DNA of 64,000 nt from contig NZ_JAHDSZ010000001.1 in NCBI RefSeq assembly GCF_018531145.1, forward strand, positions 186,001 to 250,000, written 5' to 3'. The notes beneath the pieces are model-generated. The model was given only the letters and a program-made list of their open reading frames with translations. It was not told where the DNA came from and did not search any database. The stretch comes from Canibacter zhuwentaonis. Its GTDB lineage: Bacteria > Actinomycetota > Actinomycetes > Actinomycetales > Microbacteriaceae. The translations under genes and the position numbers were made by a program. Within the stretch, counting starts at the first letter, position 1. Each line of letters begins with the position of its first letter. Positions 17,921 through 27,476 of the stretch are shown piece after piece.

Positions 17921-17934
17921 GGGGGGGGGGGGGG
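17921..17934. repeat. Homopolymer of 14 G
   Basis: An uninterrupted run of 14 G lies 50 bases after rdgB. It is outside any gene I can support. Such tracts are prone to length change and to sequencing error. Confidence 0.8.
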
Positions 17935-17964
17935 TCTGTGCTGCTGTTAAGTTGTGTTTAAAAC

Positions 17965-18005
17965 AAGTTAGGCTCGGGATGATTTATACGCCCCGAACCT
18001 AACTT
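17965..18005. terminator. Bidirectional terminator between rdgB and the His-rich gene
   Basis: AAGTTAGGCTCGGG (17965-17978) pairs with CCCGAACCTAACTT (17992-18005) with one C-A mismatch; T-rich sequence flanks both sides. It suits convergent transcripts from rdgB and the small minus-strand gene. Confidence 0.75.
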
Positions 18006-18019
18006 TCTGTTTTGAGCTT

Positions 18020-18178
18020 TTAGTGCTCGTCGTAGTGGTCACCGTGCGCTGCGTGGCGGTGTCCGTCATGCAGATAGTCAATGTGATCATCGTGTGGCAC
18101 AGCCTTGTGACCGCATGTTTTGCCGTGCTCGTGATCGGTTACTGTATGCTCTCCGGTAACGTGCTTTTCTTCTGACAT
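18020..18178 (-). CDS. 52-residue histidine-rich metal-binding-type protein
   Basis: A short gene with a good Shine-Dalgarno (AAGGAG, six bases before the ATG). The product has 13 His and one Cys, and the C-terminal part reads HDDHIDYLHDGHRHAAHGDH. Small proteins with this TCGHxAVPHxDHxDYxHDGHRH pattern are widespread in actinobacteria and are often mis-named in databases; metal (zinc or nickel) binding is inferred from composition only. It is monocistronic, with a terminator directly downstream. A partial palindrome GATTATAGTTATC about 100 bases upstream (18272-18284) could be a metal-regulator site but is weak. Confidence 0.8.
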   Translation of the reverse strand: MSEEKHVTGEHTVTDHEHGKTCGHKAVPHDDHIDYLHDGHRHAAHGDHYDEH

Positions 18179-18484
18179 TTCTACTCCTTGATGTTAGTGC
18201 GAGCAGTTTTCGCATTTGTCTTACTGAATAATTAAGCCACATGCTTTACGCCGTGGGCAAGTTATAGTTGATGATTATAGTTATCGTTAGCAGTTAGTGC
18301 TAGGTGTTGTGTTCGTTCAGTGTTTTTGTGTGCTGTGCGTTCGCAGTGATTGCGCTGTGTTTGCCAGATAGCCGCGTGCGCTTGTGTTCGTGGCTGTGTT
18401 CGTGGCTGTGTCCGGCAATATTCCGCCCGATGCGGCACTACTGGTGATTTGGGTTTTAACTCGTTTTAGAGTAGACTTTTCTGT
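18179..18484. other. Intergenic region between the His-rich gene and tRNA-Leu
   Basis: About 300 bases that must hold the minus-strand promoter of the His-rich gene and the plus-strand promoter of tRNA-Leu. Apart from the imperfect palindrome at 18272-18284 and short GTGTTCGTGGCTGT-type direct repeats near 18383-18412, I see nothing definite. Confidence 0.4.
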
Positions 18485-18569
18485 GCGGGTGTGGTGGAAT
18501 TGGTAGACACGCAGGATTTAGGTTCCTGTGCTGCAAGGCGTGAGAGTTCAAGTCTCTTCACCCGCACCA
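18485..18569 (+). tRNA. tRNA-Leu (anticodon TAG), CCA encoded
   Basis: A class II tRNA with a long variable arm. The acceptor stem GCGGGTG pairs with CACCCGC (18559-18565); the anticodon stem CAGGA/TCCTG encloses TTTAGGT, giving anticodon TAG at 18519-18521. The T-arm contains GTTCAAG. The discriminator A is followed by an encoded CCA (18567-18569). It borders the foreign-looking peptide locus. Confidence 0.95.
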
Positions 18570-18664
18570 CTTAAAGTTTTTAAGTCCTTTAGTGTTTTAT
18601 TGTGACATATATCTTGAATATTGATTTCAGTGATGTGCTGGTGTTGTATTAGTTTTCACAATAT

Positions 18665-18678
18665 CGATTATATAATCG
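18665..18678. promoter_or_regulatory. Perfect 14-bp palindrome upstream of the peptide promoter
   Basis: CGATTATATAATCG is a perfect palindrome 14 bases upstream of a TTGACT -35 box. Its place suggests a regulator site for the 18.77-kb gene pair. Confidence 0.4.
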
Positions 18679-18691
18679 TTGCGTTTTTTGC

Positions 18692-18718
18692 TTGACTTGG
18701 CTTTTCTGATCATATTAT
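18692..18718 (+). promoter_or_regulatory. Promoter of the secreted peptide/membrane protein pair
   Basis: TTGACT (18692-18697) and TATTAT (18713-18718) are close to consensus, with a short 15-base spacer. The predicted transcription start falls inside the DnaA-box palindrome just downstream. Confidence 0.5.
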
Positions 18719-18720
18719 TC

Positions 18721-18751
18721 TGTGGATAACTGAGAATCCCAGTTATCCACA
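18721..18751. promoter_or_regulatory. Two perfect inverted DnaA boxes at the transcription start
   Basis: TGTGGATAA (18721-18729) and TTATCCACA (18743-18751) are exact DnaA-box consensus 9-mers in inverted orientation, forming a 10-bp perfect inverted repeat (11 bp counting the outer T/A pair) around a 9-base centre. They sit just after the -10 box and before the Shine-Dalgarno of the gene at 18770. DnaA repression or an RNA hairpin are both possible. No dnaA, dnaN or other origin gene is nearby. Confidence 0.6.
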
Positions 18752-18769
18752 ACTAGAAGGATATATAAA

Positions 18770-19234
18770 ATGATGAAGTTTAGTCTATCAAAGAGTGTGG
18801 TTATGGGGCTTCTCACCGGGGCTCTTGTTTTTACTGTACCTCTGAATATGGCTCAAGCAAGTGAGAATTATCAGACTCACGTTGCAGTGCTTGAAAATCT
18901 GACGATAAATGAGTTGAGTGATGATAAATTTTTGATCTCTAACGGGAAAGAAAGCTATATTGTCACTCTGGATCAAGACTTAAATCCTAAGTCAGTTCAA
19001 ACTCTTGAGGCTACTGAGTATAGCAGATCGGTAAGCTCGATTACTGCCCAAGATCTAGACGGACGTGCTATATGTCGTGCGGCCATGAGAGTTGCAACTC
19101 AGCTACATCTTAGAGGATGGGTAGCCGCTATAGGACTAACTGCAAGTATGGGAGCAGTTGGCGCAACTATAGCTGCTATTATTTATGCCGGTGGTACTAC
19201 GGGTTTTCTTTTGTGGTTGAGGAGTAAATGCTAA
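18770..19234 (+). CDS. Secreted small protein with Cys-bounded hydrophobic C-terminus (bacteriocin-like)
   Basis: A 154-residue protein with a Sec signal peptide (residues 1-31, cleavage near AQAS). It continues with a polar ~70-residue part and a C-terminal Ala/Gly-rich amphipathic and hydrophobic section from CRAAMRVATQ to the final Cys (LLWLRSKC). Processing at the polar/hydrophobic junction (after DLDG or so) would give a ~55-residue cationic peptide with two Cys, a layout like class II or circular bacteriocins. No family was recognised. The sequence is clearly more AT-rich than its neighbours. ATG start with AGAAGGA upstream. The next gene overlaps the stop. Confidence 0.75.
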   Translation: MMKFSLSKSVVMGLLTGALVFTVPLNMAQASENYQTHVAVLENLTINELSDDKFLISNGKESYIVTLDQDLNPKSVQTLEATEYSRSVSSITAQDLDGRAICRAAMRVATQLHLRGWVAAIGLTASMGAVGATIAAIIYAGGTTGFLLWLRSKC

Positions 19235-19626
19235 TGTCTAAGAGAAGTAAAGTTCTTATAGTCATTGCCGCAATAGCTGTTGTTGCGCTTGGATCTGCTG
19301 TAGCTCTCTGGAGTGTTGGCAAACTCCTGGAAGGCTCCATAGTCTGCTTGGCTGCGGGCACTGTTGTCGTAGCATTGCTTTTAATCTACAAGCCGGATGC
19401 GGGGCAAACGGAAAACCAGATTTCGCGCAATCGCAATATTATTTCAGCGGCTCTAGCTCTCTTAGGTCTGAGCGGTGTTGTTGTCGCACTGTTTTTACGA
19501 AGCAACGAAGTGCTATCTGAGATACTTCTTGAGTTAGGCCTTGGATTCTTGGCCGTTGGCTTAATTGTTCCATTCTTCTTCACGGTTATCAAACCAATGG
19601 TAATCGACGGAAAGACTAGCCGGTAA
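19234..19626 (+). CDS. Four-helix membrane protein, possible immunity protein
   Basis: A 130-residue membrane protein with helices near residues 6-24, 30-50, 68-86 and 95-118, and a short basic tail. I start at ATG 19234, which overlaps the upstream stop (TAATG) and lies nine bases after GAGGAG; ATG 19228 would be too close to that site. Tight coupling to the secreted peptide and the lack of any enzyme motif suggest an immunity or export-helper role, by analogy with bacteriocin operons; this is inference. A strong terminator follows at once, so the locus is a two-gene unit. Confidence 0.75.
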   Translation: MSKRSKVLIVIAAIAVVALGSAVALWSVGKLLEGSIVCLAAGTVVVALLLIYKPDAGQTENQISRNRNIISAALALLGLSGVVVALFLRSNEVLSEILLELGLGFLAVGLIVPFFFTVIKPMVIDGKTSR

Positions 19627-19631
19627 CACAA

Positions 19632-19671
19632 AAAACCTCTGGAGTTCTTAACCAAGAGCTCCAGAGGTTTT
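19632..19671. terminator. Terminator after the peptide locus
   Basis: A 13-bp perfect stem, AAAACCTCTGGAG (19632-19644) with CTCCAGAGGTTTT (19659-19671), with a 14-base loop. The T and A ends make it usable from both strands, suiting the convergent 212-residue gene. Confidence 0.85.
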
Positions 19672-19687
19672 CTAGTTGCGATAGTGT

Positions 19688-20326
19688 TTACTCAGCACCG
19701 GATAGTTTGAGCATTTCCAGGTGTGTTTTAAGCACCTCTTCTAGCACGCTATCCGCTGGCAGTGCATCCGTCGCGATTCTTTCGCGCATAGCGGTTTTGA
19801 GCCGCGCCAAATCTATATCCTGCGGCTGCTTATAGTAGCCGAGTGCGAGCATCGACTTTTCAAAGGCGTTAACGGTGCTCGGCTGTAATCCGTGGCGGAT
19901 CAAACAGATAGGGTAACTGTTCAATTGCAGGCGATCAGCCAGCTCAACTATCGCCTGTATCGCCCAAGAAAGCTCGACTTCTTTTTCGTTGCTGTAGGTG
20001 TCTGCTGCTAGACCTGACATTTTAAGCTCCTTAAATAGTGGGGGCGTGGTGCCCGTGTAGGCTGCGAGTAGACTGCTAACAGTGTGTTTGTTAATGTCGA
20101 TCTCGCGCCCTAGCGTTTTGGAAACACGAGCGGATGTCAACTCGTGTGCCCGCTCACAAGAGATGCTGTTGTTAGCGGCGCACACTGTGCTTATAAACGC
20201 TGCCGCGATCACCGGCTCAACATGGTTTTTAACGAGTATTATCGCAAAAGAATTGTGTGCAGCCGCTGTTGCAATATCGGCGATAGCGTTTTTAAGCCAC
20301 GAAAGTTTAACCGCGCTAATGATCAT
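19688..20326 (-). CDS. Unknown 212-residue protein downstream of the biotin transporter genes
   Basis: No family recognised. The sequence looks like a soluble, mostly helical protein (for example DRLQLNSYPICLIRHGLQPST and LARLKTAMRERIATDALP). It has a good Shine-Dalgarno (AGGAAGGAG) and lies 50 bases after bioN on the same strand, so it may be the last gene of the ECF operon. No link to biotin can be read from its sequence. Confidence 0.7.
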   Translation of the reverse strand: MIISAVKLSWLKNAIADIATAAAHNSFAIILVKNHVEPVIAAAFISTVCAANNSISCERAHELTSARVSKTLGREIDINKHTVSSLLAAYTGTTPPLFKELKMSGLAADTYSNEKEVELSWAIQAIVELADRLQLNSYPICLIRHGLQPSTVNAFEKSMLALGYYKQPQDIDLARLKTAMRERIATDALPADSVLEEVLKTHLEMLKLSGAE

Positions 20327-20376
20327 TTCACTCCTTCCTGTGACGAAGTTTCCTCTATGATTGCAGATGTTTCTGA

Positions 20377-20997
20377 CTAATCCATATAATCTAATCCGCG
20401 CGCTATTAGCGCATCGCCCGTGTTTTCGGCGTATGCCACGGTTGCAATAATTAGCGGAATTAATAACCGCCAGGGCACAATGCGCAGTCCGCGCGCGGTG
20501 GCCGCCGTTTTTAGCTCCTGCCAGCTATCCATAATCGTGGGAATTGAGCGGATCATTAGCGCGAGCGCGAGCCCGATCCGCTGTGGGCAAAGCCCGACAT
20601 ATTTAAGCGGCGTGCAGAGCTTAACAAAACCATCAATTATTGTGGGCATGGGAGTTGTGAAAAGCAGGATTTTTGCGGCAAAAATCATAGTTAACAGGGT
20701 TAAAACAGTGTCTGCGCCGGTGATTATTTTGCCGGTGACCGCGTAATAGATGCTTAGAATGAGGAGTAGCGGGGTGAGTGTTTTTAGCGCGTGACCCCAT
20801 GTGCGCGCGGGGATTTTTGCGAGCGCGCCGACGACCAGCACGAGCGTGAGCGCTATTAAGCTGAAAATCCAGCTGTTCGTGGCGGTTAAAAACACGCTCA
20901 GGAAGAGTGCGATAATTGCTTTCAACGCTAGCGGGCAACTGTGCACAACTGTTGTTAGCGGATGATAAGCGCCAAAAAGATTATTGCTGGTGCTCAT
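20377..20997 (-). CDS. bioN: ECF transporter transmembrane protein (EcfT/BioN)
   Basis: The T component couples the ATPase to the substrate-binding S component in energy-coupling factor vitamin importers. The 206-residue protein has about five membrane helices and the two Ala-Arg-Gly signatures of EcfT coupling helices (TAATARG and ALIARG). It overlaps the ATPase gene by 17 bases and follows bioY, so the unit encodes a biotin importer BioY-BioM-BioN. Confidence 0.9.
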   Translation of the reverse strand: MSTSNNLFGAYHPLTTVVHSCPLALKAIIALFLSVFLTATNSWIFSLIALTLVLVVGALAKIPARTWGHALKTLTPLLLILSIYYAVTGKIITGADTVLTLLTMIFAAKILLFTTPMPTIIDGFVKLCTPLKYVGLCPQRIGLALALMIRSIPTIMDSWQELKTAATARGLRIVPWRLLIPLIIATVAYAENTGDALIARGLDYMD

Positions 20998-21709
20998 GGT
21001 TTCCTCCCGGGGCTGTGGGAAAATCGGTGGCGCACCAGCTTTTATAAGCAGAGATTATAGATGTCGCTGGTCCCTGAGCTATTATCCGCCCATCGTGAAT
21101 TACAACCGCCGCGTCGCAGGTCGCGGCGAGTTCAAGATCGTGAGTTGCAATTACCAGCTGCTGCGGCAGTGTTTTAAGCAGTCTAATAAGCGCTGTTTTG
21201 TGTCGCAGATCCAGCAGGGTTGTTGGCTCATCTAACAGCAGTACTTGCGGATCCGCCGCCAAAACAGCAGCCAACGCCACCAGTTGTTTTTCGCCGCTCG
21301 ACAGGCTGTGCACCGAGTCAAAAGCCCGATGCTCAACCCCGCGTTCAGCCAGCGCATTGAGCGCAGCGGTGCGGCGCGCCCGCTTGTTTTTGATGTGCTG
21401 CAGAGACAGCTCGACGTCTTCAACTGCGGTTGGCATAATCAGCTGCGCGGCGGGGTTTGCAAAGAGCATTCCCACGTGCTTGCGCACCTCGTGCAGGTGA
21501 TCGGGGACGCTGATTCCGTGCACGGTCGCGTCGCCCGAACTGAGCTGCGCAAGCCCGTTAAAGAGCCGTAAAAAGGTTGATTTTCCCGACCCGTTAAGCC
21601 CCAGTACGGCGGTGCGGCGCGAGGTAAGCTCTGCTGTTGCGCCGTGCAGAATCGTGCGCTCTGCTGTGCCTGTGTTAACCGTGACGGTTGCGCGGTGTGT
21701 TTTAAGCAC
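20981..21709 (-). CDS. bioM: ECF transporter ATP-binding protein (EcfA/BioM)
   Basis: ABC ATPase of the biotin ECF importer. Walker A is GLNGSGKST, the Q-loop region MLFANPAAQ, the signature LSSGEKQLVALA, Walker B VLLLDEPTTLLD, and the switch His is in ATHDLEL. The frame stays open to 21850, but that start overlaps bioY by 67 bases and adds an atypical Cys-rich leader. GTG 21709 (VLKTHRATVTV) gives a normal ABC N-terminus, so I prefer it with moderate certainty. Confidence 0.9.
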   Translation of the reverse strand: MLKTHRATVTVNTGTAERTILHGATAELTSRRTAVLGLNGSGKSTFLRLFNGLAQLSSGDATVHGISVPDHLHEVRKHVGMLFANPAAQLIMPTAVEDVELSLQHIKNKRARRTAALNALAERGVEHRAFDSVHSLSSGEKQLVALAAVLAADPQVLLLDEPTTLLDLRHKTALIRLLKTLPQQLVIATHDLELAATCDAAVVIHDGRIIAQGPATSIISAYKSWCATDFPTAPGGNHEHQQ

Positions 21710-21783
21710 CCTCGCGGCTGTAAAGTTTGCCGGCGGGAGTGCCGGCTTGCGCCCGGCGCTAAAAAACGACACGCACGTAAACG

Positions 21784-22422
21784 CTAGCGTCGCGCAAGAT
21801 TTGGAAATGCGCGATGCACAGCCAGCGCAATAAACACGCTGAGCAGGCATTTAACCAGATCACCTGGCACATAAACCAGGGCAGCGGCAAGGGCTGTGGG
21901 CAGCTCAAGGTGAGCATTAATTACTAGCCCGGCAACGCCAAACACCTGAATTACAGCAAACCCTGCGAGCGCGGCCAGCGCAAAAATCGCAGCTCGCGCA
22001 AAGCCTGAAACCTGTTTGCGCAAAGCCGTATACGCGAGCGCACCCGCCGCCAACGCGCCTGGAATAAACCCGAGAAGATAGCCAAAAGAGGGGACCGCCA
22101 CCGTGCCAAATCCGCCCCGCCCGCCGGAGAATATCGGCAGCCCAATTAGCCCGGCGAGCACATACAGCGTTGTTGCTAGCAGTGCACGCTTGCCGCCCAG
22201 CACAAGAGCTGCGGTATAAACCGCGAGTGTTTGCAGCGTGATTGGCACGGCAACGGATCCGATGGGCACGGCTGGCAGAATCGCGCAGACAGCAATAAAA
22301 GCCGCAAAAACAGCGACCAGAGCTAGGTTTTTAGCGGGATTTACGGTTATTTTTAGAGGGCGCACAGCGACCGGTTTTGAAGTCATACTTACAACTGTAA
22401 ACAATTTTGCTGTGCTGTTCAA
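21784..22422 (-). CDS. bioY: Biotin transporter substrate-binding protein BioY
   Basis: BioY is the S component that captures biotin in the membrane. The six-helix protein has the family pattern LPAVPIGSVAVPITLQTLAVY, VLGGKRALLATTLYVLAGLIGLPIF and the GGRGG...SFGYLLGFIPGA segment. Two starts are possible: TTG 22422 or ATG 22386 (MTSKPVAVRP). The ATG is directly preceded by the palindrome TTACA-AC-TGTAA (22389-22400), which argues either for a leaderless/operator arrangement or for the longer form. The presence of an importer suggests that biotin is scavenged. Confidence 0.93.
   Translation of the reverse strand: MNSTAKLFTVVSMTSKPVAVRPLKITVNPAKNLALVAVFAAFIAVCAILPAVPIGSVAVPITLQTLAVYTAALVLGGKRALLATTLYVLAGLIGLPIFSGGRGGFGTVAVPSFGYLLGFIPGALAAGALAYTALRKQVSGFARAAIFALAALAGFAVIQVFGVAGLVINAHLELPTALAAALVYVPGDLVKCLLSVFIALAVHRAFPNLARR
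22389..22400. promoter_or_regulatory. Palindrome at the bioY start
   Basis: TTACA-AC-TGTAA lies 3-14 bases upstream of ATG 22386 of bioY. A biotin repressor site is possible given the gene, but I cannot match it to a known consensus with confidence. Confidence 0.3.
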
Positions 22423-22423
22423 G

Positions 22424-22700
22424 AGCTATTTTTACGCTGCCCGAAGCCGGGCTGATAAAGTGCTGATCAGGGGTTGATTTATGCTGTCGAGAGCTGCGCG
22501 GCTAAAGCGTTATTCGGAGGTGAATTTTACGCTCCCAGAAGCCCTGTTGATAAAGCACTATTTAAAAGCTGTTTTTACGCTGCCCGAAGCCGGGCTGATA
22601 AAGTTCTGTTCGTGAGCAGATTCTAAACTGCCAGAAACCGCTCGAGCGCTGCGCTGTCAAAACGCGCTGCCAAAAAGCGAATTTACACTCTGAAACAGGG
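22424..22700. repeat. Degenerate hairpin repeat family between bioY and the helicase gene
   Basis: Two ~42-bp copies (22424-22465 and 22567-22608) differ at only two places and share TTTTTACGCTGCCCGAAGCC; each can fold through GCCCG-AAGC-CGGGC. A diverged copy lies at 22522-22560, and weaker relatives can be seen near 22622-22645 and 22682-22705. No gene is apparent. It fills most of the gap 22423-22758. Confidence 0.7.
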
Positions 22701-22759
22701 GCTAGCAAGAAGCTCACTAACAGCTGAAATTGCAGAGTCCTAATTTGAGGGTAGAATTG

Positions 22760-22800
22760 TTTATCTCAAAAATGGCGGGCATTTATCTTAAAATAGCGGG
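22760..22800 (+). promoter_or_regulatory. Twin direct repeats in the helicase promoter
   Basis: TTTATCTCAAAAATGGCGGG (22760-22779) is repeated as TTTATCTTAAAATAGCGGG (22782-22800), a 22-base step of about two helical turns. The second copy contains a TAAAAT that could serve as -10. This looks like a promoter with a paired regulator site. Confidence 0.45.
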
Positions 22801-22810
22801 GGTGAAATAG

Positions 22811-24610
22811 TTGCAGCAGGACAGATTACACGCTGCTGGCACCTTTGCGGCAGAGCACCTACCTCCCGCATACCCCGAACGCGCGGCGTGGGGCACCGCA
22901 CAAACTCTGCGCTCCTGGCAAGAAGAGGCTATTAATCACTACCTCGTCAAACAGCCGCAGGACTTTCTGGCTGCGGCCACGCCCGGCGCAGGCAAAACAA
23001 CTTTTGCGCTGCGCCTTGCTGCAATTTTACGCTCGAATAACACTGTTTCGCAGATTATTGTGGTCGCGCCAACCGAGCACCTAAAAACGCAGTGGGCGGA
23101 TGCGGCGGCGCGAGCCGCGATCCGCCTCAATCCCAACTATAGCAACGGTCAGGGGCTTAACTACGGGCACGAGTATCACGGCATCGTGGTCACCTATGCG
23201 CAGGTTGCAATGCAGCCGGTGCTGCACCGGCTGATCACAGAGGGCGCGCCAACCCTGGTAATTCTTGACGAGGTGCATCACGGCGGTGACGCGCTGAGCT
23301 GGGGAGAAGCGATTATGGAGGCGTACGCAACCGCGCAGCGGCGGCTGTTACTGACGGGCACGCCGTTTCGTTCCGATGACGCGCAGATTCCCTTTGTGAC
23401 CTACGAGCCGCGCGAAGACGGCAGCAGGGTTTCTGCAACCGACTATGACTATGGCTACGGGCGGGCGCTGGCGGATGGGGTTGTGCGACCCGTTATTTTT
23501 ATGAGCTATGCTGGCAAAATGCGCTGGCAGAGCACAGCGGGTGAAGAGATGACCGCCAGGCTCGGTGAGGGCAATACAAAAGACATTACGAATCAGGCGT
23601 GGCGCACCGCGCTTGATCCCGCTGGCGAGTGGATCAGCTCGGTGCTAGCGTCTGCGCACAGGCGCTTGCTAGAGGTGCGCCAGCACGTGCCGGATGCGGG
23701 CGGGCTTGTGATTGCGACGGATCACGCAACAGCGCGCGCTTACGCGAGCATTTTGCGGGAAATAACAGGCGAAGAACCCGTTCTTGTGCTCTCTGATGAC
23801 CCGAGCGCGTCACGGCGAATAACAGATTTTAGTGGTGCTAAAAGTTTTTGGATGGTTGCTGTGCGCATGATTTCTGAGGGGGTTGATGTGCCGCGCTTGG
23901 CTGTTGGAGTGTATGCAACAAGCTTTGCAACACCGCTGTTTTTTGCGCAGGCTGTGGGGCGTTTTGTGCGCAGTCGTAGGCGAGGTGAGGTTGCAACGGT
24001 TTTTATTCCGAACGTGCCGCAGCTTATGCAGCTGGCGGCGCAGTTGGAAAAAGCACGCGATCATGTTTTAGATCTTGCCAAGGGAGCGCAGGAGCTGCTC
24101 GATGCTGAGCAGCAACTTATTGACGCCGCCAACAGAGAGGAGCTGGTGGCGGATGCGCTAAGCGGCGGCGGTTACGAGTATAAGGCCTTAGCCAGTGACG
24201 CTCACTTTGCAAGAGCTGTTTATAACGGCGCGGATTTTGGCGGGTACGCGGAGATTGCTAGCGAAGAAGAGCTTGATTTTTTGGGGCTGCCCGGAATTTT
24301 AGAAACTTCCGAGGTGAAACAGCTGCTGCTACAGCGACAGGCGCGGCAGGCAAAGCGCGCTGCTCAGAAACAGGGCTTGAGTGAGTATCCGCCGCTCCGG
24401 GCGCAGCACCCAGAAGCCGTGCACCGTACGATTAAAGAGCAGCGGCAGCTGCTGCACAAGCTCGTGAGTATACACGCGCGCACCAGCGGGCAGCCGCACA
24501 GCGCTGTGCATGCGCAAATCAGGCGGATCTGTGGCGGCCCGGAGGTTGCAAAAGCCAGTGTTACGCAGTTACAGGCGCGGATTAAATATTTGCGCACGCT
24601 AATAAAGTAG
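22811..24610 (+). CDS. DEAD/DEAH-box (superfamily 2) helicase
   Basis: A 599-residue SF2 helicase of an actinobacterial type. Motif I is ATPGAGKTTF (residues ~54-63), motif II is DEVHH rather than DEAD/DEAH, motif III-like LTGTPFR follows, and motifs V/VI read SEGVDVPRLAVGVYAT and QAVGRFVRSRR. A C-terminal ~150 residues includes a helical RQARQAKRAAQKQ segment. The start is TTG 22811, close to the promoter; no Shine-Dalgarno is obvious, and a leaderless or alternative start is possible. It lies ten bases before ligA and is presumably linked to DNA metabolism. Confidence 0.88.
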   Translation: MQQDRLHAAGTFAAEHLPPAYPERAAWGTAQTLRSWQEEAINHYLVKQPQDFLAAATPGAGKTTFALRLAAILRSNNTVSQIIVVAPTEHLKTQWADAAARAAIRLNPNYSNGQGLNYGHEYHGIVVTYAQVAMQPVLHRLITEGAPTLVILDEVHHGGDALSWGEAIMEAYATAQRRLLLTGTPFRSDDAQIPFVTYEPREDGSRVSATDYDYGYGRALADGVVRPVIFMSYAGKMRWQSTAGEEMTARLGEGNTKDITNQAWRTALDPAGEWISSVLASAHRRLLEVRQHVPDAGGLVIATDHATARAYASILREITGEEPVLVLSDDPSASRRITDFSGAKSFWMVAVRMISEGVDVPRLAVGVYATSFATPLFFAQAVGRFVRSRRRGEVATVFIPNVPQLMQLAAQLEKARDHVLDLAKGAQELLDAEQQLIDAANREELVADALSGGGYEYKALASDAHFARAVYNGADFGGYAEIASEEELDFLGLPGILETSEVKQLLLQRQARQAKRAAQKQGLSEYPPLRAQHPEAVHRTIKEQRQLLHKLVSIHARTSGQPHSAVHAQIRRICGGPEVAKASVTQLQARIKYLRTLIK

Positions 24611-27088
<2,478 letters not shown>

Positions 27089-27167
27089 AAACACGATCAG
27101 CGGATATAAACTTCGCAACGGTAGAATTGAAGGGTAGATTTTTTGAATTTGAGAGACAGTGGAAATA

Positions 27168-27476
27168 ATGTCAGATAATACCGTAATTACGAGTGAAACG
27201 GTTGAGCATATTGCAGGGCTTGCCCACATCGCTTTAACACCAGAAGAAACGGAAAATTACGCCGCCGAGCTGACGCAAATACTTAGTGCGATCGCTAAAA
27301 TCAGTGAGGTTGCATCCGCTGATGTGCCACCGACGAGTCATCCTGTGGCACTTGTTAACGTAACCCGCCCTGATGAGGTGCGTGATGTGCTAACACAGCA
27401 AGAGGCACTGCAGAATGCCCCGGCTAGCGCTGCGGGTAAGTTCCAGGTCACCGCTATTTTGGGGGAGGAGCAGTAA
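27168..27476 (+). CDS. gatC: Asp/Glu-tRNA amidotransferase subunit C
   Basis: GatC holds GatA and GatB together in the enzyme that amidates Glu-tRNA(Gln) and/or Asp-tRNA(Asn). The protein has the family start [16 protein letters not shown] and the LRPDEV-like [12 protein letters not shown] 27168 is preferred over the in-frame GTG 27159. The stop overlaps the gatA ATG (TAATG), beginning the gatCAB operon. Confidence 0.94.
   Translation: MSDNTVITSETVEHIAGLAHIALTPEETENYAAELTQILSAIAKISEVASADVPPTSHPVALVNVTRPDEVRDVLTQQEALQNAPASAAGKFQVTAILGEEQ

Noticed and set aside
18570-19700. Integration of the peptide locus by tRNA-Leu att duplication
   Set aside because: I looked for a copy of the tRNA 3' end downstream of the locus and found none, so only proximity supports this idea.
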